Origin: Chiridota heheva
Taxonomy: Eukaryota; Echinodermata; Holothuroidea; Apodida; Chiridotidae
Length of the DNA stretch: 64,000 bases
Reading direction: 5' to 3'
Assembly (NCBI GenBank): GCA_020152595.1
Contig: JAIGNY010000711.1
Coordinates: 124,001-188,000 of the forward strand
Of the stretch, positions 11,701 to 23,700 are shown piece by piece (within the stretch, counting starts at the first letter, position 1; every line of letters begins with the position of its first letter). A model generated the notes under the pieces. It was not told the DNA's origin. It made no database searches and worked only from the letters and a program-made list of their open reading frames with translations. A program made the position numbers and the translations under genes.

Positions 11701-14700
11701 TTGAAGAAATTGGCCGAATGCATACAAGAACCTGTATTGAAGATATCCTAACATATTAATACAATGCATAGTATAACGCTAGGCTCTCCTCGTGGAAAGG
11801 CGGGGCAGAGGGTGAAAAACACTTTAACCCAGAGGCAAAAAGACACGCACACTTGGTGGTTTAGGGACTAAAAACACCCGCCGCGAGAGTGGAACTCTCC
11901 CGAACTAGCCACCTGCTTTGTATGGAAGGAGGCAAAAACTTTCTATCCAAGTGTAGGCTACACGGGAAAAGTCCTGTGAATCGGACTGAAGAAATCCTGG
12001 ACCCATGGCTACCTCGTCTTACCTCAGAAGACTTGAAAAGGCGAACCAGATAGAATAGAGCAGCGTAAAAACCTGCCTGGTAGAAGCTGCAAAGGGGAAA
12101 ATTGTTAGAAAAAGGTCAGATTGATAAAAGAAAATTTGACCACTTCCAGCGATGTTGTGAAAACAACGCGCTGAAAAAGAGTGAGGGTCAGTAGAGGTTA
12201 TATGAAGGTCAGGACTGGGCTGGTAACTATGTTTTTAAGGTCGGTTAGAAGTGCGTTAGAATCAGGTCATATGACCTGAAAAAGGTCAGATTGATAAAAG
12301 AAAATTTGACCACTTCCAGCGATGTTGTGAAAACAACGCGCTGAAAAAGAGTGAGGGTCAGTAGAGGTTATATGAAGGTCAGGACTGGGCTGGTAACTAT
12401 GTTTTTAAGGTCGGTTAGAAGTGCGTTAGAATCAGGTCATATGACCAGATTGCATATTTATAGCATGGAAGGTAAGGTATAATTTGAAGTAAATATATAC
12501 ATTTTTAACAGATTGGGGATAAGTAAACAGAGATTATGATTTTCAGAAATTTAACAATTTGAAATACAATCAAACAAAACAATAATAATAATAACACCAA
12601 CAACAAAAATGCCAATAACAACAACAAAACAGTAATAATAATCACAAAGCAGCTTTTGAGTTGACATTCCGTTGCAACAATAAAGCTGGTAAAAACAGTA
12701 CAGCATCTGTTAGGACTGTTATTAACAGAGAGGGGGATGGGGTGGGGATATTTTACTTCCTGGGACAATAATAAATTACAACTCTTGGTTTAATGTTTAA
12801 AACAATAGAAACAGTTTTGTAAAAATAACAATGCTTTTCACTCAGTAAAGTACTTGTATGAAAATGAAGTTCGACTTACTTAATTTTCTCCACAAGTTCT
12901 GGCATGGAGAATGGAGATGTTCTGGAGTCTTTAGCTTGGAGGTTTCTCAGTTGTAGAAAGAGGAATACATTAAAGAGAAGTAATGCTAAGAGACTGAGAA
13001 GAGAAAGAAGAGGAATTACTAACAAAAGTGATTCATACCTCTCCTTAAAAAGTGATTCCTCAATTTGTTAAGGAATTAGTTTAGTGGTCAAGCAAGCTTA
13101 TCTTATATGAAAAAGAACTTTAAAAAAAACCAATGGTGAAGAAAGTATCAAATATCTTATCTTATTAAGGAGATAACAAATTTAAAGCTGTGTTTCATTT
13201 GTGTAGAAATGACTTGTAGTAGTCAACTATGGAAGGAAGCGCCCTCATCCTCACCTTAACAATTGTTTATGTATTTCAATAAAATTTATTGAACTTTTTA
13301 CTATGTGCATTATTTTCCCCAAAACTTTCTTCAGATGGTAAAATATAATTACCCTTACTAGATTCAGTTTTATTTTTTTCCTGACTTATGCAATAGTTTT
13401 TAAGCCACAAAATCAAAGGAAAAAATATGATAGAATATGTAAAGACTATGGGGAATCTTAAGCTGTGACATTTGTTTCTAAACAAATAATACCAAACTTT
13501 AAACTCAAAAATCTCCTTTATGGAATAAGATTTTTAAATGCTTTCTTCACCACTTTACTTCTTTTGAAGTCCTCTTTCATGAACTTGCTAGACCACTGAA
13601 CTGTCCTTAAATGAAGCTATCTAAAACTTTGCAACTTTATGGTACAGGTAGAGATTCTACATGCACCAAAAAGAGCTTCAAATTATGAACAGAATAATCC
13701 TTCAATTATGTCAAAAGCACTAACTAATGGATAATCAAAGTTTGAATAAATCTTCAAGTATGCACAAGTTATAAAAGAGAGTACAGCTCAAAAGTAATTC
13801 TTAAAATTTCTGTCCTAATTTTTAGTCCATGGAAATCTGCTGCTTAATTTTGATTGAGGGTATGATTGAGATTAAAAGTTTCTCGCCATATTCAACTGCT
13901 CCCATTCAAATAATTTTGGTGGAGGATCGAAAAACTATACGATAACATAAGGAAATTCATGTTTTCTTGTGGTGATGTAACAAAAGTTCACTAAAATTTT
14001 GCATAAATCATTATAATGAATGCCTTTAAATTAAAAATGCTGTTAAATGGCAAATTTGAAGAAATGTTTTGCTATAAATCTTTGTTATTTTCATGGTTCA
14101 TAACATAATTGATTACAATTAGGCTCAAGTTGTTTCTACCTGTCCACAGATCTTTCAGCATAGCAGATTGATCAAGGAAATATTCCAAACTAAGTTCAGT
14201 GGTTGAGCATGTTCATTTTATTTAAAAAAGGAGCGTAAATGAATTTTTCAAAATTCATACTCCATTACTTCGAGAAGCAATAACCTAAATGAAAAGTAAA
14301 CTGCATACTGAAAGATCAAAAACATTAAAGGGAAATTCAATTATAATGGAATGTTAATTACATTAATGAAAGCAGCATCACTGAAATTGTCGTATACATG
14401 AAAAAATGTATGGAACATATTATCAAATGTTACATGACTGAAATGCAGAGGTGCAGTGACTCAGTGGTTAAGGAGTCTTGCTTGTGTGTGAAAGGTACCA
14501 GGTTCGATTCCCGCTGCGAGTGCTGGACTGTGTCAAGCAAGATACTTTACTATACTTGCTCTAGTTCACTCAGCTGTAAAATGAGAATCAGCATTTCTGG
14601 GCTGTTAACCTGTTTTGGACTGGTGTCCATAGCGATTCAAGGAAACAGAAGATAAGCATCCGCCCTATGAGCCTAATGACTTGGATGGATTTAACTTTAA

Positions 14701-17700
14701 CATAAATGAAATAGTTTATTACAGTAATAAAAAAAGACTCAGTAACATGAATGAAAAGTTAATAACAATGTAACAGCATGTAAGAGCATCAGATTTGTAC
14801 ATCAAAGGTTGATTTTTACTCTGGGTACCATGTTGTGTTTTCAAATAAGATACTTTATTTCTGATTGCTCCACACTCAGCTGTGCGATGAGTACTAGCTT
14901 GTTGAGGAGTAAGCTGGTAAGGCCCCGGGTTCAATCCTGGGGTGGGTAGACACGCCAGTGCACCACAACTGGTTATCAAAGGCCGTGGACATTGACTTGG
15001 TTGTCGATGTTATGTCTGTCCGTACGTCGTACCTGTGTTCTCGTCCGGGTCGTATTAAGCGTTTCGTGATAGCATTTGTACTATCATAACCGAATACGCA
15101 GGCGACGACCCCGTCATTGTAATTGTGTGTTCAACTCTCTCACCCCAAATGGGACTTCAACAGTTCAGAAGGAGTTAACTTTCTTAACTTAAATACCAAT
15201 AAATGCATGAAAAGCATTGATTTATGGCATACTCACATAAACACTATTGCTATGATCATATTTGTATTGTATGAATTGGATTCCAACTGGTGCGTAAGTC
15301 TCGCAGGTAACACCCACTCTAGCACACCTGTACATGAAAATATAAATATGCACATAATGAAATTGAATACATGATCACACTGCAGATCATTTGTCTATGT
15401 CACTCTTATATGCCCCTTCAACAGTCCCCAACGCCCATCCAACAGTCCCCCAACGCCCCTTCAACAGTCCAGCAATTCCCCTTTAACAGTCCCCCAAATC
15501 CCCTTCAACAGTCCCCAATGCCCCTTCAACAGTCCCCATATCCCCTTCAACAGTCCCCACGCCCCTTTAACAGTCCCCACGCCCCTTCAACAGTCCCCAA
15601 TGCCCCTTCGACAGTCCCCAATGCCCCTTCAACAGTCCCCAATGTCCCTTCAACAGTCCCCAATGCCCCTTCAACAGTCCCCAATGCCCCTTCGACAGTC
15701 CCCAATGCCCCTTCAACAGTCCCCCCAACGTCCCTTCAACAGTCCCCAATGCCCCTTCAACAGTCCCCAATGCCCCTTCAACAGTCCCCAATGCCCCTTC
15801 GACAGTCCCCAATGCCCCTTCATCAGTCCCCTAACCACCTTTCAACACTTCTCTGATCCCTCTTCAACAGTCTCTCAACAGTGAAGTTAAATAGTCTGAC
15901 TGCCCCACAACCTCTTGACAAAACCTCAGTGCCTGAACCTCTTGATGTTCTCAGTGTCCTGTACCCTACCCTACTATCTTAAACTTTCTCCTTTCCCACC
16001 TCATTCAATGTTGACCATTGTAAATGTTTGAGGTTTTGTCAAATTATGTTAAAACACACAAAAAATCCAACATTGGTAAGGTGGGAGGGAGGAGATGGGG
16101 AATTAAAAATCGAAGACAGAAATAATGAAGAAATTTAACACAAATTATTTAATTCTTTGTGACACTGAATTGTTCCAACAGTTGTGTCCAAGACTGTAGA
16201 AGTTCAAAGTCCCTTGAAGGCAACTTCCACTTGCAAACTACAGCCATATTACATTATCATAAAAATGGATCCACACATCTTTATGTTTTACAAAACACAC
16301 CTGATACCACTTGCATTATAATTATTAATAACTGTTTGCTAACATGACCAAAGTAAACAAAAAACTGAAGAAAGAGAGGGTTTGCACCACACATAGGTGC
16401 TTTGACCTGTAACACACCCTTTTCGAACTAATAATAACTGAAATGGATCATTTGTTTACATAACCTACCAAACACTGTACTTGACAAAGATAGATATACT
16501 CTCCTTGTATGCTGTAGGCAAGCCTTGACTATTCTTAAAAAAATGGACAGATACAAATATATCTCTCAGTGAAAACTGAGAAACAAACTTGGTAATGTTT
16601 GTAAAGTACAAGTGACATTCATTCAGTAGAAGACTGGATGCGCATTATGAGTAGAGTTAAACAGTTTGCATTCTTACTTTGCAAAGTTTCTTTTGAGTAT
16701 TTGCATTTTCATGACCAGTGCCTAGCTTAACTGAATGGTTTATACCCATTTTTACAGCAGGTGAATTTGTTAAAAATACAAAAATGTTTCTGATTCTTTA
16801 TAGTTAGTCTTCTTCAAGCATTTTAAACAATCTTAACATGAAAATTTGTATAAAAAGAGTAATGTTCAGGCATTATGTTTATATATAATTCAATGCACTG
16901 GGCTAAAGACTGGGCGAGAGTGGAATGGCCCAACTTTTTTTCCCAGTGCATTAAATACATGCATATTCACTCTGCCTCGACATTAAATTTTAATTAATAC
17001 TTAGTAAGTTTCTACACTTCTAATGGGTGGATGAAAGTTCCAACATCAGTTGAAAAATACAAGCGTTGTGATGTTGAAAGTAGTCAATAATTCTAATTTA
17101 TGGTAATCTATGAATATCTTTCTTCAAATTCATGTTTTTAGATTTCAAACTCAGTTGCTTTGTTTTTGGAACTACTGTGGCAAGAAATGGATTTATCTAC
17201 AAAAATGGAGTGCTTTTTAAGTAATTATATTATACATAATTTCTTCAATAACTTGGCCTCAAAATAAAAAAAGCTGTAAAATGGTCCATGTTGTGAAGAG
17301 AATTTTGGCAAGTTTCAATTTATTTAACAAACAACCTTTCGTATCTTTCCTCTTACTCTCACTAATCCTTCATAGATCTTATGGCAGGTACAGCAATAAT
17401 AATATATAAAAATACTTTAGTTTTATATAGTGCTTTCCAACAACCGTACCCAAAGCACTATACCTTTTGTTCAATCGTCTCACAAACTAAAAACTTTCTT
17501 AAGTCCCTGGGGACTATTCTCAACCATGCAACCATCACAGCAGTCTTATATCGATTAGGTACTAGTACCCTCCTCCGCTCCCTTATGCTAAGCACCAAGC
17601 GAGATGGCAACAGGTCCCATTTTTAAAGTCTTTGGTATGACCCAGCCGGAAAACGAACCAACAACCTACCGACTGAAAAGTCACTGCTCTACCAATTAAG

Positions 17701-20700
17701 CTGCCCAGTAGGATCAGCTATATTGGCACTATTGTACAGTCATTATCATACAATGCAATACTACTGTCTTCAATTTTCTATTCACCAAAATGTGAACCTT
17801 GGGGAAGAATAGATACTTTAACATGTTCTTCAGATTGCTGACAAAATGTATGTGATAGCTAAGCTGGTATGCAGCAGCATTTAACTTCTGCTTACAATGA
17901 AAAATTCATCTCCAGAAATACCTTACTAATTTACATTTACAAAGCTGATAACCCTTGGTTTATTTCCAACCAGCAATCAGTACTTGCTGCTGTGTGTATT
18001 TATTTGTGAGGTGTATAAGTAATCTATCCCAGATGACATATGGACATGACAACAATCCACTATACCCCTAAAGTTTTTGAGTTATGGCTGATTAAATGAT
18101 GATCAGTCTTTAATTTGTAAAATTTGTGATGTATGACTGGCCAGCTCAGAATCATTGTGTATTTCTTTGAATTTATTTTCTAAATCTTAACCCATTGGGG
18201 ACTGCAGGCAGATAAATCCACCAAGCGCAAACACGCACTACAGACTGCAGGCGAATATATCTGGCGATTTGACTTGAAACTATTACTGCACTTTCTACAA
18301 ACATATAAACCAGCGAAATCATTTAATGAAGTGATTCTGCAAACATTGATACCAAATTGCAAGGACGGTTATATTGGAATATTTTGAGAAATTTTGAAAT
18401 GAAAAAAGGAAGATGATACTGCTGAGGAAGCATTTGCATCAAATTTTGTGGATCGAGATAGTGATGATGAGGGTTTTCGAGGAGATATTCTGATCGGAAT
18501 CATCGGAAAGTGATAGTGATCCAGTAAGTGAAACTAATGCTAACGTTAGGTTTAGGCCTATATGTAACAATTGATAGATAGGTTGATAGATTGACTTGGG
18601 CCTATACATAACCTGGACAGGAACAAGATAAAGCCAGGAGGAACAGGTAGTGTGTTCACGAACTACGTATCGATATACACATACTGTACTGAATAACACT
18701 TGTAATTGAGTGCTAGTAAAGGTACTCAAATGTTGTGTCATTGTAAAGATAATTTACTTCTGCATAATCTTTATACAGAAAGTTAGTAAGTTATATAAAC
18801 AACTAAGTTTTTACAAATGGTTGAGCAAAAATGATAAAATGATAAAATATTGGTTAAATTTGCATAAATTTGCATTTTAATTATCCTTCTTATGAATATG
18901 TATTATTGATTTAAGTTATTTCATGTATCAATTGAAAGAGCTGTTTGTTCTGGACATAATTGATGTGCAACAATTTTTCATATAGTACTTCCAACTTGCT
19001 ACAATTTTTGTTTGAAAATATAGTTTTCAAATTTCATTTTCTTCTCCAAAAGTGTTGTCCCCAACAAGAAAATTCTGAAATTGTGTTCAGTCCCCACTGA
19101 AAATGATGTGAAAGTCTACTCCTGCTTGAGTTTGATTGGGGGTAAGATAAAGACTCAAAAAACTTTTGGTCATAATTTGTTGCACCACTTCAAAGAATTA
19201 TAATAGATATCAAAAACAAAGAATTTACAAATGAAAATAACAAGGTCACCCTGTAATACATTACAAAAATTGCATGAAATGTGCAATGATGACTTGAATT
19301 TTTTTAAATGTGTTAAAATTGGTCAGTGTCAAATTTTGCTACTTTTATAATTTTTAATAGATTTTGAAGCAATTTAGTTCAAGCTTCCACAACCACTACA
19401 CACATATACACCTTTAAATCATACAGACGTAATTTAAAGAATAAATGGTGCGATCTACCAGAATTGGGTGGAAGAAAATTGACACAAAGGTGTAATTATC
19501 TGTCTGTCTGCTAAAAAGCATCAGTTGTTTCAACTTCCAATTTATCTTGACTTTTTTGCAGAAACTAATCATTTTTTTCTTTAAAGAATTCCCCTAAGAT
19601 GATTCACACCTTACTAATTAACCTCTCTAACTTAGTTGATTGCCAGCTTTTTCAACCAATCACTTCATGAATTTGCCTTGCAACAAATCTGCATAACTAA
19701 GTGGGGCAAAACTCCTACGTGGTACTGGTATAGTACAGCTAGCTAGCGGCACACGCTCACGCAGTCAAAGCAATATACTGTACAAAACAAATTTCTGCAC
19801 ACGCAGACTGAGTAACGAGTCGACGACAAGATGGTGAACAAAACGTGCAACTACCGGTCCACTTACAGGCTTTTAAAATCCGATTCCCGTTACCCAGAAT
19901 GATTAGTAAACAGAATTTTGTTTATTCCTTTTGCTAAAAATTCTTAAAATCCGGAGGAGTGCCATAAATGGATCAAAACTTGCGGCAGGCCACATGAACA
20001 TGTAAATGCCAATGCATTGGTCATGCATGATTGAGAATTTAAGGTTTGTTTGCCCCACCTAGTTACTGCATTGCTATGGTGGGTGTGGCCTAATTCCTAA
20101 CTTGGGGAGGTCAATTGCAGCTGGTACTTACTAATGACTATACTTTTGCTTTTCACAGCTGCTGTTTCTGACTCGAGACTTGGCACCACAGGTCCAACCT
20201 CTTCAATCGGTTCTTTCTTTCTCGATTTCTTCTTCTTCTTCTTTTGCGTACCTTCTAAATAGGTTCTGATATGCTTATCTGGAATGACAGAGAGAATGTT
20301 CAGCTTTTACCTCAATGTTGAGCAGTATATTATTTTATTATTTTATTATTGTTCTCTCATATATATACAAAATCACTTCTCTTTACATCTTTAAAAAGTT
20401 TGTATAACAAATCATGTGATGATAATGTGCATACGGTTGTAAAACAACAGAGCTTATACAGACAATACAAAGTGAGTGAAAAGATCCTTAAACATATTCA
20501 AATGCTTGGTTTCATTGGTTTTGGATGCAATGTGGTTTTCAAGGTCGAGATTAAAATTAATACAATTGCAGAAAGCAGGCAGCGACGGTCTAGAGTTTCT
20601 GGATTTCCAAAGGAAAATAAAATATTTCGCATGAAATATAAGGGAGTTATAAAACAGTAAAACATTGCTTGTAAATTCGAACGAACAATACAATAAGATA

Positions 20701-23700
20701 AGTCATTAGCAAGTGCGGAAGAGAGAAACGTTCCGGCAACAGCATTCCAGAAGTTATTGACACAGTCACAAGACCAGAAAATATGTTCTCAAGTCATTAA
20801 TCAGTATATTCTTAGTAAACAATTTATTTTTTCAAAGCAACACATTTTCTTTACTTACGAGCTCTTTTGCAAATATCTGTACAATTTAGTTCCTCATTTC
20901 AACATTATTTTTTCAGTAAAGAATTAATTAAGACAAAGCTTAAATATATTTTTGAAGTTGAAATGCATATAGCAGAGGGTAATACTTTTAACTCTCCTTC
21001 AAGGAGAGGACTTAAAGAGCACTTTCAGTCATTTCTTTCAAACTCACTTGTTAAGTCAAAAATTGTGTTTTGCAGCTTATCGCATATTCATTCTGTACAT
21101 TTTTGTATATAGTCACATTCAGGGCTGTTCGTTTTGGACACGAAGGACTAAACTACTGGACTTTTTAATAGTGTTGTAATATATCGATTTCTTTCAAATA
21201 TTCGTATATATCGTTCGTGTTCATGGGGGGAGCACCGCTAGCCTCTGGGGGTATTTTTTACGATTTGAAACAGGGACAATAAAAATATCTTAAAAATGCC
21301 TAGCAGCAAAGAACTCTCTGCACATGACAATAAACAATTTCAATTTTTTCTTGCAAGTTGAAATATTTTTTAGCAGCACCAACAATTCCAACAAATATAT
21401 TATCATCATGTTTAAAAGCACTACCATATCAATTGTTTTTTTTTTCTAGATTAACTATTAAGACATGATAAAAAGGATTTGTTACACAATAACTGACACA
21501 CTTAAAAATATACAAGAGACACCCCTCATAAGAAAGACCGTATTCAACGTAATAAGCGCCCTGGGAATTGCGCAACTTTGTGGGACCAATGTTCCAGGGC
21601 CACGCACAGTGAGCTATTCAAACTCCGGTGTGTGAATTAGTTATACACCAGCCCTACAATAAGCATTACAAAATTACTGTCAGGGTCCGACGCAAAATGA
21701 GCAAATATTGTAACAAAACTTATTCTAAGTCTTTAAATTAATCAAATCAATGATGTTATCAGTCAAAAATTGTTGGGTAGGCTCTTATTAGAGCAGGGGT
21801 GCTTAATACGGTATAAGAAATAATGAAATTACAATACTGTACTTCTACGGTATTAACAAAACTAGCAGCTCTTTCAAAGTGCTTCACAATAATATCTACC
21901 ATCCATTAACGCTATAGATCTTTTCAAACCAACTTTAGCCAAATGTGATTGCTTCAGCATTTCAACCAATCAACCGCTGGGAGAATTTTTCCCATTGTTA
22001 CCTATCCAGTTGCTGCAGGAAAATTTGTAAGCAGCAATGCACATGCGTTTTACATTATGTATTGCACGCGTATGATGGGCATTTCAAAGCATTTTATTTC
22101 ATACACTTGGTCCCACACCGTGTTTGAATTGTGCAGATGTTCAAGAATCCCAGTATTTTATTGGTCAATAAAATGGCCCTTTTATACGATTGGTCCATTA
22201 TGGACACGTGAATTTCAGGCAACTGACATGATTTAAATTAGTTTTCCGAAAATTGTTGATTCAGATTTGAAAAGGTCTATGATGGGTAAGATGTTAACTA
22301 AATTAATTACAAATCGTAATTCCCTTCAAATTCTGTTAAAAATTTCATATGCGAATTGAATATGCACAAATATCACTCACCAATAATGCTTTTATTCAGC
22401 TTAATACCCGACTCCACACTTTTCTCAATGTAACCTTTGATGAAGGTCATGGGGGACTTCACATATTGGATCTTCATCAAAATCCTGACAAAAAAAAAAG
22501 TCTTATTCTCATCTGCATTATATATACTCCATCTCTTATTTAGGACACAACACCAAACAATATTCCATGTAGTGTGAAAATATGCCACAATTACACATTT
22601 TTAAGAATGTTGAAATAGTGTGTCCAGTATCAAGTCCACCTTGCTTCAGCACTAGCTTACAGGAATAGTTCAGTGGTCAAGCAAGTCCATCTTACATGAA
22701 AGAGAACATCAAAGAAATAAAATGGTAGAGGGAGAAAGCATTGAAGCACTTTACTCCACACCAGTTATTTCTACACAAATGAGATATTCAATATCTTATT
22801 CCTTAACAGAATATGTTTGTTTGTGTTTATTGGCACTTTAACAATTTAAGTTATTTGTACCAAAAGAGGTTATTTATGATGGTTAATTATTTGGTGCTTG
22901 ATGTGATTGCAAAGAGAAGTGTTAGTCTTGTGGCATTGCTATGAGGTTATAGTATATAATGGTGCTAAGGTTATAGGTTAATGAAAGAACAGTGGGGGGG
23001 GAAAAGAAAAACACATTGAAAAAATGAAAAAACCATACTGCATTTCTTATTATTTTTTTCACCATGTTTGTTAACTTTAAAGTCGTCTTTCATATAAGAT
23101 GAACTTGCTTGCCACTGGACTCATCTTTAAACACAACTATTCATACATTCCTCAAACACTATCAAAATATTTTGAATTACTGCACAAATTTCTGTTGATG
23201 CTCACCTCATTCTGGATCCATTGTCACCATGTGCCGTGAATATATGAGCCAGTTTGACAAAAAAATAATCGCAGTACGGTACTCCTTTGTTGTAAACTTC
23301 TGTGGTGACCATGTACTGTCTACCAGGTTTATTCCATTTCTTGTTAGATAACTGAGTAAAGGGAAAGAGAAATAACCAGTGTGTACAAAAGTTATGATGT
23401 TAAAGGTATATGGATTGGTGGAAATTTTGTATTCATCAGAAAAAGCTTTAAATTCTGAACAGAAGAGTCTGTAAATTATGTCACATGTCAAAGTTGTGAC
23501 GTATGAAAGAGATTTCATACGTCACAACTTTGACATGTATTGAAAATTCTTCAAACTTTGACATGTGACATAATTTACAGATTCTTCTGTTCAGAATTTG
23601 AAGCTCTTTCCCTTAATGTAATTCTTTCAATTTCAGTATTTGAAAATCACCAGAATGTATTCTCCTGCTAAACTTTAATTGGGGTGTTCAATGGAGATTC

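Larger units (their letters stand above)
4735..12495. mobile_element. ~7.8 kb CpG-rich element bounded by inverted repeats
   Basis: The left end (ttataccttaccttccgtgc then aataaatatgcaat) is matched inverted at 12,440-12,482 (attgcatatttatagca then tggaaggtaaggtataa). Weak similarity continues outward into a tttactt block. Inside, base composition changes sharply: CpG-rich, about half GC by eye, against AT-rich flanks. There is a 4.8-6.85 kb unique-looking part, 6.85-8.7 kb with about 160-bp periodicity, 8.7-10.9 kb of higher-order repeats and a unique right arm. No transposase was recognised, so it looks like a large non-autonomous DNA transposon. It occupies most of the intron between exons 13 and 14. 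Confidence 0.7.

Noticed and set aside
12505..12768. Hydrophobic Leu/Ile-rich minus frame that looks like a transmembrane helix
   Set aside because: It is the complement of an (AAT/AAC)n simple repeat and lacks splice sites; the true GRAMD1 helix is at exons 12-13.
15371..15856. 161-codon Pro/Ser/Gln-rich frame
   Set aside because: Product of the 21-bp minisatellite; equally open on the other strand.
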